From contig CALCDJ010000080.1 in NCBI GenBank assembly GCA_937900135.1, positions 32,144 to 96,143 on the forward strand: DNA of 64,000 bases, in the 5' to 3' direction. The position numbers and the translations under genes are program-made. The notes under the pieces were generated by a model. The model worked only from the letters and a program-made list of their open reading frames with translations, was not told where the DNA came from and did not search any database. Below, one piece after another: positions 1 through 9,095 of the stretch (the stretch's first letter is position 1; every line of letters begins with the position of its first letter). The stretch is from an uncultured Blautia sp. Its GTDB lineage: Bacteria; Bacillota; Clostridia; Lachnospirales; Lachnospiraceae.

Positions 1-3
1 GGA

Positions 4-2217
4 ATGATTATAGCAGAACGCTATGAGATCTTAGGTAAAATAGGAACCGGCGGCATGGCTGATGTGTATAAGGCAAAGGATCATAAGCTGAACCGCTTTG
101 TAGCAGTGAAGGTGCTTAAACCTGAATTTCGGGAGGATACCATGTTCATCCGTAAATTCAGAAGCGAGGCGCAGGCGGCGGCCGGACTGACACACCCCAA
201 CATCGTCAATGTTTTTGATGTGGGCGATGACGAGGGCGTATACTATATTGTCATGGAGCTGATCGAGGGAATTACCCTGAAGGAATATATTTCCAAAAAG
301 GGCAAATTGTCCATTAAGGAAGCAACCAGCATTGCCATTCAGGTATCCATGGGTCTGGAGGCGGCGCACAGCCACGGGATTGTTCACCGTGATGTGAAGC
401 CTCAGAATATCATTATCTCCACAGATGGAAAGGTAAAGGTAACAGATTTTGGAATTGCCAGAGCGGCATCCTCCAATACCATCAGCTCCAATGTGATGGG
501 ATCTGTTCATTACAGCTCTCCGGAACAGGTGCGTGGAGGCTACAGCGATGAAAAAAGCGATATCTATTCCCTGGGTATCACTTTGTATGAAATGGTGACA
601 GGCAGAGTACCCTTTGACGGGGATACCACAGTGGCCATTGCAATCAAGCATCTTCAGGAAGAAATGGTGCCCCCAAGCATTTATGCGGAAGACCTTCCGT
701 ACAGTCTGGAACAGATTATCTTTAAATGTACCCAGAAAAGTGTGGATCGCCGGTACAGCCGGATGGAGGATGTGATTGCAGATTTGAAGCATTCTCTGAT
801 TGATCCCCAAGGGGATTTTGTAAAACTGGCAACCGTAGACAACGAAGCCAAAACTGTAGTCATTTCGGACAAGGAACTGGGGGAAATCAAGCATTCTCCC
901 AAGCAGAGCGCGAAGCCGGCTGCAAGACCTGAGGTGGAGGAACTGGAGGAAGAGGTTTACGACACCGATTATGACGATACAGATGAGGAAGAATATTCCC
1001 GCAGAAAAACAAAGCAGAAACCACGCCGCAAGGAAAGAAAACGGAGAAATACCGGACGCATAATTACAATTGTGGCGCTTCTCACCGGTGCAGTATTATT
1101 AATTCTTCTGATCTTCTTTATTGGAAACAAGGTGGGACTTTTTGGAGGAGACGGCAAGGATGAACAGCAGATCGTTTCCCAGAAAGAGGAATCCGATGAA
1201 AAAATGGTAGAAATGCCGGATATCCGGGGAAAGACTGAGGATGAGGCAAAGGAAATCACATCTGCCATGAAGATTGGCAGTCAGATGATGGGAGAGGAAG
1301 TTTCTGACCAGGAAAAAGGAAAGATTTCTTCTCAGGATATTGCTCCTGGAACCATGGTAAAGGAATATACCACACTGAAATACTGGATCAGTAAAGGAAC
1401 CCAGGAAGTGACCATACCAGATACAGACGGACAGACTGCCATAGAGGCAGAGCAGACCTTAGAGGATATGGGACTGACTGTGGATGTACAGAAGATTTAC
1501 AGTGAACTGGATGAGGACGGATATCCTCTTGTAAATCCAGGCTATGCATACTATACCACTCCGGAAGCAGGAGTAACTGCAAAATCCGGAGATACTGTAA
1601 CATTATACGTGAGCCGTGGCGTAGACTATGGCGACAGCGTAGAGGTTCCCAGCGTTGTGGGCATGTCAGAGGATGAAGGTGTGACCACACTTGGAAAATG
1701 GATTGATATTAATGTAGAATATGAAAAAAATCCGGAAATCACAGTGGGAGAGATTATTTCCCAGACACCGGAAGCATATTCCTATGCAAATCCTGATGAA
1801 TCCATTACACTGGTGGTAAGCTCAGGAGACCAGGAACCGTCTGCAATGAAAGAAGAGGAAACACCGGCAGCAGAGTCCAAGAGTCCGGCCGTGGCACAGG
1901 AAACGCAGCCAGATGCAGAGGCATTGGCACAGCAGCAGGCAGCGGCAGCCAACGGAGAGGTTTGGAAATGTACACAGAGACTGAACAATCCGCCTGGATA
2001 TCAGAATGGCTTGATTCGTCTGGAGCTGGTACAGGATGTAAACGGAGAACCTCAGGCAAGTACCATTGTAGATGAAGCGCAGATCACCTTCCCCTATCAG
2101 TTGGATGTAACTGGCGCGCCAGGTGTGTCAGAAGGTACCATCTATCTGTATGAACAGATCAATGGCAATTACCAGAAACTTGGTGATTATGCAGTTACCT
2201 TTGAGAAGGCAGAGTGA
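4..2217 (+). CDS. prkC: PASTA-domain Ser/Thr protein kinase (PrkC/StkP type)
   Basis: Membrane Ser/Thr kinase that senses wall fragments and phosphorylates growth and division proteins. The kinase domain covers residues 1-270: glycine loop GTGGMAD, Lys36 in VAVK, HRD with Asp130, DFG at 148-150 and SPEQ at 172-175. A basic stretch leads into one membrane helix at about 353-373. Three extracellular PASTA units follow (about 398-610), then a low-complexity Ala/Glu/Gln linker and an extra C-terminal beta-type domain of about 80 residues. The ATG lies 4 bases from the window edge and its RBS is outside, so a slightly longer N-terminus cannot be excluded. It is 3 bases from rsgA. The usual upstream partner, a PP2C phosphatase, would lie outside the window. 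Confidence 0.95.
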   Translation: MIIAERYEILGKIGTGGMADVYKAKDHKLNRFVAVKVLKPEFREDTMFIRKFRSEAQAAAGLTHPNIVNVFDVGDDEGVYYIVMELIEGITLKEYISKKGKLSIKEATSIAIQVSMGLEAAHSHGIVHRDVKPQNIIISTDGKVKVTDFGIARAASSNTISSNVMGSVHYSSPEQVRGGYSDEKSDIYSLGITLYEMVTGRVPFDGDTTVAIAIKHLQEEMVPPSIYAEDLPYSLEQIIFKCTQKSVDRRYSRMEDVIADLKHSLIDPQGDFVKLATVDNEAKTVVISDKELGEIKHSPKQSAKPAARPEVEELEEEVYDTDYDDTDEEEYSRRKTKQKPRRKERKRRNTGRIITIVALLTGAVLLILLIFFIGNKVGLFGGDGKDEQQIVSQKEESDEKMVEMPDIRGKTEDEAKEITSAMKIGSQMMGEEVSDQEKGKISSQDIAPGTMVKEYTTLKYWISKGTQEVTIPDTDGQTAIEAEQTLEDMGLTVDVQKIYSELDEDGYPLVNPGYAYYTTPEAGVTAKSGDTVTLYVSRGVDYGDSVEVPSVVGMSEDEGVTTLGKWIDINVEYEKNPEITVGEIISQTPEAYSYANPDESITLVVSSGDQEPSAMKEEETPAAESKSPAVAQETQPDAEALAQQQAAAANGEVWKCTQRLNNPPGYQNGLIRLELVQDVNGEPQASTIVDEAQITFPYQLDVTGAPGVSEGTIYLYEQINGNYQKLGDYAVTFEKAE

Positions 2218-2220
2218 TCC

Positions 2221-3099
2221 ATGCAGGGAAAAATAATCAAAGGCATTGCCGGCTTCTATTATGTACATGCAGAAGACGGAGCCATATATGAATGTAAGGC
2301 AAAAGGGATTTTTCGTAAAGATAACAAAAAACCGCTGGTGGGAGACAATGTGGAAATTCAGATCCTGGATGAACAGGAGAAGGAAGGAAGCATTACAGAA
2401 ATTCTTCCAAGAAAGAATGAACTGATTCGTCCTGCAGTGGCCAATGTGGATCAGGCATTTGTGTTGTTTGCAATGGAAGATCCCAAGCCAAACTTCATGC
2501 TTCTGGATCGGTTTCTGATCATGATGGAGCGCGAACATATTCCAACAGTAATCTGTTTCAACAAAAAAGACCTGGCTTCTCAGGAGGATATGGAATTTTT
2601 GTACGAAACGTATCAGAACTGTGGATACCGGGTGCTTCTTTCCAGCGCCAGAGAAAAAGAAGGCCTGGAAGAAATCCGGGAAATATTAAAAGGAAAGACA
2701 ACGGTAGTGGCAGGGCCGTCAGGGGTAGGAAAGTCTTCCCTGACCAACTGTCTTCAGGAAGAGGTGGAAATGGAAACCGGCGAGATCAGCAAAAAGCTGA
2801 AACGAGGCCGCCATACCACCAGACATTCTCAGGTGATCCCTGTGGGAGAACAAACCTATCTGATGGATACACCGGGATTTTCTTCCCTCTATCTTACCGA
2901 CATGGAAGAGCAGGAACTGAAGGATTACTTTCCGGAGTTCCTAAAATATGAAGGAAAATGCCGATTTCAGGGCTGCCGGCACATTCATGAGCCAGGCTGT
3001 GAAGTGAAAGAGGCATTAGAACGACATGAAATCAGCAGCCTCAGGTATGAAGATTATCTGGGACTGTACCAGGAATTAAAAGAGAAAAGGAGATACTAG
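2221..3099 (+). CDS. rsgA: Ribosome small-subunit-dependent GTPase A
   Basis: Circularly permuted GTPase that assists late 30S subunit maturation. An N-terminal OB-fold region comes first. The G4 motif NKKD (114-117) precedes the P-loop GPSGVGKSS (165-173) and DTPG (216-219), the order diagnostic of the YjeQ/RsgA family. A C-terminal zinc motif has Cys247, Cys252, His254 and Cys260. The length of 292 residues is typical. The ATG is 3 bases after the prkC stop, and rpe follows after 4 bases, so prkC-rsgA-rpe-thiN reads as one operon, an arrangement common in Firmicutes. Confidence 0.96.
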   Translation: MQGKIIKGIAGFYYVHAEDGAIYECKAKGIFRKDNKKPLVGDNVEIQILDEQEKEGSITEILPRKNELIRPAVANVDQAFVLFAMEDPKPNFMLLDRFLIMMEREHIPTVICFNKKDLASQEDMEFLYETYQNCGYRVLLSSAREKEGLEEIREILKGKTTVVAGPSGVGKSSLTNCLQEEVEMETGEISKKLKRGRHTTRHSQVIPVGEQTYLMDTPGFSSLYLTDMEEQELKDYFPEFLKYEGKCRFQGCRHIHEPGCEVKEALERHEISSLRYEDYLGLYQELKEKRRY

Positions 3100-3103
3100 A
3101 ATT

Positions 3104-3775
3104 ATGTATCAATTGTGCCCTTCTATTTTATCGGCAGATTTTAACCGCTTGGGCGAACAACTTCAAATATTGGAAAAGGCAGGAGTTAAGTGGCTGCATA
3201 TTGATGTAATGGATGGAGATTTTGTGCCCAGCATCTCTTTCGGAATGCCGGTGATCCGGTCCATCCGTAAGGAATCAAATATGTTTTTTGATGTGCATCT
3301 GATGGTGTCAGCGCCAGAACGTTACATCCAGGATTTTGTGGATTGCGGTGCAGATTCCATTACGGTTCATGCAGAGGCCAGCGAAGATCTGGAACGCTGC
3401 ATTGAACTGATCCGTGATGCAGGGGTGCAGGTGGGAGTTTCCATTAAACCGGCGACACCGGTAAATGACATCAGCCATCTTCTGGAAGATGTGGATATGG
3501 TGCTGATTATGACTGTACAGCCTGGATTTGGAGGTCAGAAATATATGGAAGACTGTACCGAAAAAATTCAGGAGCTTCGCGAACTGATCCAGAAAGAAAA
3601 CCTGGAGGTAAACATTCAGGTGGATGGAGGTATCAACGACGATACTCTGGAAACAGTGATGAAAGCAGGCGCCAACTTGATGGTGGCAGGTTCCTATGTA
3701 TTTCGTGGAGATCTGGAAGACAATGTACGTCAGATCACAAAGCGGATTGAGGAAATCAGCGAGGCTATTGAATAA
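3104..3775 (+). CDS. rpe: Ribulose-phosphate 3-epimerase
   Basis: Interconverts ribulose 5-phosphate and xylulose 5-phosphate in the pentose phosphate pathway; cytosolic TIM barrel. Family motifs are all present: HIDVMDGDFVPSISFG (His32 and Asp34, metal/acid-base), DVHLMV (His65), QPGFGGQKY and VDGGIN. At 223 residues it is full length. The RBS AAGGAG lies about 10 bases before the ATG. It sits between rsgA and thiN in a compact operon. Confidence 0.97.
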   Translation: MYQLCPSILSADFNRLGEQLQILEKAGVKWLHIDVMDGDFVPSISFGMPVIRSIRKESNMFFDVHLMVSAPERYIQDFVDCGADSITVHAEASEDLERCIELIRDAGVQVGVSIKPATPVNDISHLLEDVDMVLIMTVQPGFGGQKYMEDCTEKIQELRELIQKENLEVNIQVDGGINDDTLETVMKAGANLMVAGSYVFRGDLEDNVRQITKRIEEISEAIE

Positions 3776-3805
3776 AGTTTGCACAAAAAGATCAGTGAGG
3801 AATAT

Positions 3806-4477
3806 ATGATCGATACAGTGATTGTAAGCGGGGGCAGGATTCAAAACGAGTTTGCCCTCGATTTTTTTAGAAAAAGAATAGAGCAGGGAGGCCGGGAAGG
3901 TCTTTTTCTCATAGCGGCAGATAAAGGTCTGGAATTTTTTATGGAAAACCAACTTGTACCGGATCTTGTGGTGGGAGATTTTGACAGCCTTTCAGAAAAA
4001 GGTCAGGCTTTTCTCCAACAGCATCAACGACTGGAAATTTTGCGCCTGAAACCGGAAAAGGATGATTCAGACACACAATCGGCAGTGAAGCTGGCAGTAG
4101 AAAAAGGCGCAGAGGATATTCTGATCCTGGGAGGAACCGGAGGACGTATGGATCATACCATGGCTAATCTGGGGCTTCTTTCCCTTGGAGAGGAAATGGG
4201 GGTACATATAGCTCTTGCAGATGCCTGGAATTATATGACTCTTATTAAAAGCGGGACAATCCTTCACAGAGACCGGCAGTTTGGAAAATATGTTTCTTTC
4301 TTTCCAGTGGGAGGACCGGTGCCAGGCGTGGTTCTTCAGGGATTTAAGTATCCTCTGGACGGTCATTACCTGACAGCGGCAGACAGTGGGCTTACGGTGA
4401 GCAATGAAATTGTGGAAGAGGAAGCCGTGGTGACATATGAAACAGGCAGTCTTATGATGATTATGTCCAGGGATTAA
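3806..4477 (+). CDS. thiN: Thiamine pyrophosphokinase
   Basis: Transfers pyrophosphate from ATP to thiamine to give thiamine diphosphate. Family motifs: GDFDS (57-61), KDDSD (85-89) and GGTGGRMDH (109-117). An in-frame TTG lies upstream at 3779, but the ATG at 3806 is preceded by AGTGAGG at 3794-3800 and gives the normal family N-terminus (MIDTVIVSGG), so I start there. The product is 223 residues. It is the last gene of the prkC-rsgA-rpe-thiN run, and the next gene is convergent. Confidence 0.94.
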   Translation: MIDTVIVSGGRIQNEFALDFFRKRIEQGGREGLFLIAADKGLEFFMENQLVPDLVVGDFDSLSEKGQAFLQQHQRLEILRLKPEKDDSDTQSAVKLAVEKGAEDILILGGTGGRMDHTMANLGLLSLGEEMGVHIALADAWNYMTLIKSGTILHRDRQFGKYVSFFPVGGPVPGVVLQGFKYPLDGHYLTAADSGLTVSNEIVEEEAVVTYETGSLMMIMSRD

Positions 4478-4493
4478 GAAATAAAAAGAACTT

Positions 4494-5141
4494 TTATTTT
4501 TTACAGCGGACCACAACACGCTTTTGACCGCCAAGGGTACAGGTAAACAGTGTCAAATCCCAGTCTCCGGCTTCCATTTCCTCGACAGCGGTTCCTTCTA
4601 GTTCTTCTACCCTGGAAACGGTATAAGAAAAGCGTTGTTCATTCATATCGGTAAAGGTAATTTCATCCCCGATTTGCATGGTTTTCAGTCCACCGAAATG
4701 TCGCTGGTAGTTGTGCGCTGCAATAATCAGGTTATCCACATAAGCAGAACCCTGATAACGACAGGGGGCTTGTCTGAGGTTGCTCTTGCTGATCTGGTCA
4801 ATGACCGGAAGGGAAAGTCCCAAAGACGGAAGCTCCAACACCCCTACGTAGGGAATTCCATCCACGTCTACCGCAGGCATTTCCTCCACGATGGGAGTAG
4901 GCGTTACGGTGGGAATCGCCGACGGCGAAGCTGTCTCCTGAGAAGGCTTTGCTTTTTGGGTGGGCTCTGCTTTTGGGGAGAGCTTGGGAGCCGGGGACAG
5001 GTCAGCAATCTTTTGCAGCGCCTGTTCTGCTGATTGCGCTGCCAGATCTGCTTCCCGTTTGTTGTAGATTAAAAAACAAAGGGCTGCTGCGATCAGCAGC
5101 AGCCCTAATAAAATACATCGTTTACGAAGAGTGTTTGTCAT
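4494..5141 (-). CDS. Sortase
   Basis: Cysteine transpeptidase that anchors LPxTG-type proteins to the cell wall. An N-terminal membrane anchor (about 8-27) is followed by a Pro/Ser/Lys/Thr-rich linker (about 48-85) and the sortase barrel. The catalytic triad is visible: His143 in IIAAHNY, Cys201 in LFTC and Arg208 in GGQKRVV. The first bases overlap the 3' end of the LPQTG adhesin by 20 nt, pointing to translational coupling and to that adhesin as substrate. The exact sortase class (B, D or E) cannot be fixed by eye. The 215-residue length is normal. Confidence 0.92.
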   Translation of the reverse strand: MTNTLRKRCILLGLLLIAAALCFLIYNKREADLAAQSAEQALQKIADLSPAPKLSPKAEPTQKAKPSQETASPSAIPTVTPTPIVEEMPAVDVDGIPYVGVLELPSLGLSLPVIDQISKSNLRQAPCRYQGSAYVDNLIIAAHNYQRHFGGLKTMQIGDEITFTDMNEQRFSYTVSRVEELEGTAVEEMEAGDWDLTLFTCTLGGQKRVVVRCKK

Positions 5142-8100
5142 GATGATGTTTCTTTCCTAAAAGTCCCAGAAGGATCAGCAGAACTCCTGCACCAAGCAAA
5201 ATTACGACTGGCCACCAGAGCTGTCCGGTCTGTGGAAGACGGGAACTCTCTGAATATCCCGGGTTGTCAGAGTTACCTGAATGATTGGGCTCATTGGGTT
5301 CCTGTGGCTCATTAGGGGGATTTGGTTTGTCTGGTTTGTCTGGCTTGTCCGGTTTGTCTGGCTTGTCCGGTTTGTCCGGCTTGTCCGGTTTGTCTGGCTT
5401 GTCCGGTTTGTCTGGCTTGTCCGGTTTGTCCGGTTTGTCTGGTTTGTCCGGTTTGTCCGGTTTATCTGGCTTGTCCGGTTTCTCCGGAGTGGACGGGGTA
5501 TCATCGTTGGTGATGGTAACAACCGTTCCGTTTTTTTCAGAGGTGGAGGTAAATCCTTCCGGCACCTGGAGTTCTTTAGCGTCCCAGGAAGCGTTGCTAT
5601 CCAGATTACTCCAGGTATGTTCCCAATGATTTTGTTCGTTCAGTTCCACCTTTTCATACTCTGTGCCATTCCGCATCAGGACAGCAGTAACAGAGTCTGT
5701 AGGTTTACCGCCGTTATCCAGCTTCCAGACTTTTTTTACAGTCATCTGGGTGTAACTGGGCTGTACGCCACCGCCGCCGCTGCTGTCCTTGTGATTTTCA
5801 AACAGAACCGGAATGGTTTTGTCAACTTGGATCGTTCCGGTATCATCGGTACTTGTCACTGTATATCCGTCATTGTCGCTCTCGGTCACAGTATAGGCAA
5901 CCTCGTCAGGCAAGCCATAAGCAGTTTTGCGTTCTCCATGCTTCAAGGTGAAAGAAGCAATGCCATCTTTAAATTCCATTTCGCCATAGGTGCCATTAAT
6001 CTGGTTGCTATTTAGTGTAACAGTGAAGGAAAATGCTTTATTGAGATCTCCGTCCGTGCCGGAAACAGTTTTGGACACTTGGAGATTACCAGTTGGAGGT
6101 TTTGGGGTTTCTCCCTTGTAGTTTTCTACAAAAACTAGTTTATCCTCGTCCAGTAAGAGATCTTCCGCTTTTGGTCCCTTATTATAGGTGGTATCGTAGC
6201 CGTCCTGATCCGTTTCTGTTACCGTATATTTGCTCTGATAGGGCAAATCCTTAATGGTAATCTGCTGTCCATGAGAAAGCTGAATCTGCGCTTTCCCATC
6301 AGTAAACTTCAATGTACCATTTTCTGGCTTAGTTGCTTCATTTTCATGTCCCGGATAAATGGAGCCGATATACGCAAATTCGCTGTTTACCGGTTTTCCA
6401 TCCTTGTCTTTCAGTTCAATGGTAAAAGAGAACTTCTTCGTCTGATCTCCAGCAGAACCGGTAACGACTTTTGCAATGGTCAAATCCGGCAGCCGTGTAT
6501 TGGTAAAAGTAACTGCCTGAATATCGCTGATCGGCACACCATCCTCAGAATTAATGCTGTCCACCTGATAGCCTTGGGAATTCAGTTCCTCGATAACATA
6601 ATGTGCTCCACCGGGAAGGTTGCGAGCAGTTTTTGTTTCACCGGCTTTTAGGCTGAAGGTAGCAACACCGTTGTGGAATTCCATATCGCCATACAAACCG
6701 TTTACTCTCTGATGGTCCGGCAGCTTCATTTCAAATTGGAACTCCGTTGGACAGTTTTGTTCTCCAACGACGGTTTTTGTGATCGATACATCGCCAACTG
6801 GAGCAGAAGCGATTGTAAAAGGAATTGTGAGAGTTTCCTTGTGAATCACTGCGCCAATCATATGCTGAAATTTCTTGCTCTCAAATACAATATCCGAAGA
6901 CGGGGAATACTGTTTAAATTCTTGCAGCCAAATGAATTCAGCCTCAATTAAAAAAGATTCTTCTACGGTCGGCTGGTGGTCGCTGACCAATTCGTATTCC
7001 TCATTTCCATATACATAGGTCAGATTATCGCAGAGCGGAGTCATACCTTTCGGAAGTTTCAAACGATATAGTCCCCGGTACGCATCTGGCTCAATCAAAC
7101 GGAGAGGACTGCTGTGCCACATACCGTCCTTTGGATTATACTTAAATGTCAAATCACCAGTCAATTTAATTTCATCACTACTTGGTTTGTAATCCAGCAG
7201 ACCGCCACGCTCAGAATAGGTATACAGAACCTTTGCCAACTCAGAATATAATTCATTAATATCATTGTCTGGAATATTGTATTCATGCAATAAATGCCAG
7301 ACTGCATTCTGCGTCGCATTATATGCCTCTTCCTCCGTGACAAAATACGAAGCACCATAAAAGGTCTGAAAAGCTTCCAAAGGCGTCTGATTATTGCAAT
7401 TTGTGATGCTGAATGCCGCCCTATAAAATGGCATCGAATCAATATCATCATAAGTCAAACCATTCGAAGTTGTTCCGTGGTTAATACTAAGCTTAATTAC
7501 CTCACCTGTAAATTTTCTAAGATATTCCAAATGCTCTTTATTTTGACCGCTCCAATCTGCATAGGTAAAATCATGATGACCTAAAAACGGATATGCGGTC
7601 TGCAATACAGGCGGTACAATCAGCATCTTATTAAATTCTGCTTCTGTCGGCGCATACTCAGAGGAATTTGCAACAATTTTGTACAGATGTTCTCCATTGT
7701 ACGGATAACCTGCATAGAGCAGCTTAGAGAGGCGGCGCATACACTCGTTATAATCTTTTTGTGATTCAAAATCATCAGGCGTTAAATATCCTTCAGTATA
7801 TCCTGGGACTTGTGTATCTCCCATATCTTCTGTATGATGCGGCCAATGCAGCTTATTGTTCATACAAAATAATGTAAGTTTTTTATCGGGATAGTCCGGA
7901 TCATAGATGTAATGAATACCATTTTCAAACAGAATCTGGGTTCCAGATGCAGGCAGGATGTTTACAGTAATCTGTGGAAGCGGTACGTCTGCTTCCACCT
8001 CATAGCCTTCTGGAAGTTTTGCTGTGAGGGTGTAGAAGGTTGGATCTACAGCTTCAGCGCTCAGCAGGGAATCCTGCGGCCAGGTGACGTTTTTAATCGT

Positions 8101-8712
8101 GATTGGTTTGTTTTCTGAGTCAAAAGCAGTCAGCGTGTCAGGAAGAGTCAATGCAGCCTGTGGATTGTCAGCGGGAACGCTCTGGGTGGCAATTTCTTCC
8201 GCTAAGTCTTCAAATCCGGTAATGAGGATGTTGTCCGTCCTGACTCCTGCACAGTTTGTGATATCCTGCTTACAGACAGGACAGTCTGGATTCGGTTGGC
8301 CTTCCGTACATGGTTCGGTGCAAATGCATTCTGGAGCAGGGACGTCATCGGTGATGTCCGGCGTTGTTTCTCCAGTGTTGTCGGGGGACTCTGAAGGAAT
8401 CACTTCCGCGGCATAGGGACAATCTAAGATCTTCTGGATACAGCCGCTTTCTTCGCTGCATACATGGGTGCATTGTGTCGGCTCCCTATCCGGATCGGAT
8501 GGGGATGCAGCATCCGAAAAGGCTTCCTCTGTGGGATAGCATTCTTCGGTGTGAGTGTGGATACAGTGTTCTTCGATTCGATAGCACGAATCCGTGTGTT
8601 GATGTGTAATGGCAGATTCCGTATCCGAAGCATCTGCCATAACATTTCTTCCAGGGAATCCTCCTGCCAGAAGGCAAATCGTGAGAAGAAATGCCAGCCA
8701 TCGTTTGTTCAT
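5122..8712 (-). CDS. LPQTG cell-wall adhesin with thioester, repeated DUF5979-like and Cna-B domains
   Basis: Large (1196 residues) surface protein. Order: signal peptide (1-28); a Cys/His-rich N-terminal region (about 35-165); a thioester domain with Cys283 (LFCMNN) and Gln468 (ATQNAVW), the pair that forms an internal Cys-Gln thioester able to bind host amines; three related isopeptide-type beta domains (about 665-985) of the DUF5979/DUF7601 kind; one Cna-B domain (about 990-1065); a Lys-Pro-Asp stalk of about 17 triplets; LPQTG near 1159-1163; a hydrophobic helix; and a basic His/Lys tail. RBS AGGAGG precedes the ATG. It is transcribed with the overlapping sortase. The role is inferred as covalent host or mucus adhesion, perhaps as a pilus tip or stalk. 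The pair interrupts otherwise plus-strand housekeeping genes. Confidence 0.9.
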   Translation of the reverse strand: MNKRWLAFLLTICLLAGGFPGRNVMADASDTESAITHQHTDSCYRIEEHCIHTHTEECYPTEEAFSDAASPSDPDREPTQCTHVCSEESGCIQKILDCPYAAEVIPSESPDNTGETTPDITDDVPAPECICTEPCTEGQPNPDCPVCKQDITNCAGVRTDNILITGFEDLAEEIATQSVPADNPQAALTLPDTLTAFDSENKPITIKNVTWPQDSLLSAEAVDPTFYTLTAKLPEGYEVEADVPLPQITVNILPASGTQILFENGIHYIYDPDYPDKKLTLFCMNNKLHWPHHTEDMGDTQVPGYTEGYLTPDDFESQKDYNECMRRLSKLLYAGYPYNGEHLYKIVANSSEYAPTEAEFNKMLIVPPVLQTAYPFLGHHDFTYADWSGQNKEHLEYLRKFTGEVIKLSINHGTTSNGLTYDDIDSMPFYRAAFSITNCNNQTPLEAFQTFYGASYFVTEEEAYNATQNAVWHLLHEYNIPDNDINELYSELAKVLYTYSERGGLLDYKPSSDEIKLTGDLTFKYNPKDGMWHSSPLRLIEPDAYRGLYRLKLPKGMTPLCDNLTYVYGNEEYELVSDHQPTVEESFLIEAEFIWLQEFKQYSPSSDIVFESKKFQHMIGAVIHKETLTIPFTIASAPVGDVSITKTVVGEQNCPTEFQFEMKLPDHQRVNGLYGDMEFHNGVATFSLKAGETKTARNLPGGAHYVIEELNSQGYQVDSINSEDGVPISDIQAVTFTNTRLPDLTIAKVVTGSAGDQTKKFSFTIELKDKDGKPVNSEFAYIGSIYPGHENEATKPENGTLKFTDGKAQIQLSHGQQITIKDLPYQSKYTVTETDQDGYDTTYNKGPKAEDLLLDEDKLVFVENYKGETPKPPTGNLQVSKTVSGTDGDLNKAFSFTVTLNSNQINGTYGEMEFKDGIASFTLKHGERKTAYGLPDEVAYTVTESDNDGYTVTSTDDTGTIQVDKTIPVLFENHKDSSGGGGVQPSYTQMTVKKVWKLDNGGKPTDSVTAVLMRNGTEYEKVELNEQNHWEHTWSNLDSNASWDAKELQVPEGFTSTSEKNGTVVTITNDDTPSTPEKPDKPDKPDKPDKPDKPDKPDKPDKPDKPDKPDKPDKPDKPDKPDKPDKPDKPNPPNEPQEPNEPNHSGNSDNPGYSESSRLPQTGQLWWPVVILLGAGVLLILLGLLGKKHHHDKHSS
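5329..5481 (-). repeat. 17 tandem 9-bp units encoding (Lys-Pro-Asp)n
   Basis: Seventeen consecutive 9-mers of form GTCYGGYTT on the plus strand (one starts with A) encode the KPD wall-spanning stalk of the adhesin. Unit variants differ only at synonymous positions, so the array is selected at protein level yet is a clear substrate for slippage. A long Gly-Leu-Ser frame on the opposite strand is a by-product. Confidence 0.95.
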
Positions 8713-9095
8713 GGCGCGCCTCCTTATTCTTTATGTATGTTGGTGTGTATTGTATGAGATGATACTATGCGATCCAGACTATGGAACGTCTTGTTTTGCA
8801 CAGTTTATTTTCCGAAAAAATTTCTGATCAAAAGAATCAGAATTACCTGGAATTATTTTACCGCGGTGGGGGATTAAAATCAAGCAAAAATCAAGTACAA
8901 ATTTAGTCCATATTAGGTTCGTATTTCGTTCATATTTCGTTCATATATGCTCAGAATACAGGAATGTGGGAATAACGCACACGGGTGTGCGCCAAAAATG
9001 TGGGAATCTATTGAAAAAATAACGTTTTTATGGTAAAGTAAAGTGTCGTAATGGATTCCCCAAAAACTATTGAAAATAAAGGAGATTTGATATAT
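8713..9095. other. Divergent intergenic region with several dyads and direct repeats
   Basis: A gap of 383 bases between the adhesin start (minus) and ychF (plus). It holds a 7-bp inverted repeat TTCTGAT/ATCAGAA (8822-8828, 8836-8842), an exact tandem 11-mer ATTTCGTTCAT (8923-8933, 8934-8944), a palindrome CGCACAC-GG-GTGTGCG (8976-8991), and the direct repeat AATGTGGGAAT (8963-8973, 8997-9007) bracketing that palindrome. No protein-coding gene is seen. No convincing adhesin promoter stands out on the minus strand. Confidence 0.75.
9011..9039 (+). promoter_or_regulatory. Probable ychF promoter
   Basis: TTGAAA (9011-9016), 17-bp spacer, TAAAGT (9034-9039), about 57 bases upstream of the ychF ATG. 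The -10 is a 4/6 match, so support is moderate. The flank of the AATGTGGGAAT repeat lies just upstream. Confidence 0.5.

Noticed and set aside
31..894. Long minus-strand frame opposite prkC
   Set aside because: It lies opposite the conserved kinase domain, lacks an RBS and has no recognisable domain.
5329..5481. Regular short repeats as a CRISPR array
   Set aside because: Units are 9 bp with no spacers and are coding; no cas genes are present.
5285..5629. Plus-strand frame with long Gly-Leu-Ser repeats that looks collagen-like
   Set aside because: It is the antisense reading of the KPD stalk of the adhesin; it has no RBS, and the minus-strand frame has a signal peptide, domains and LPQTG.
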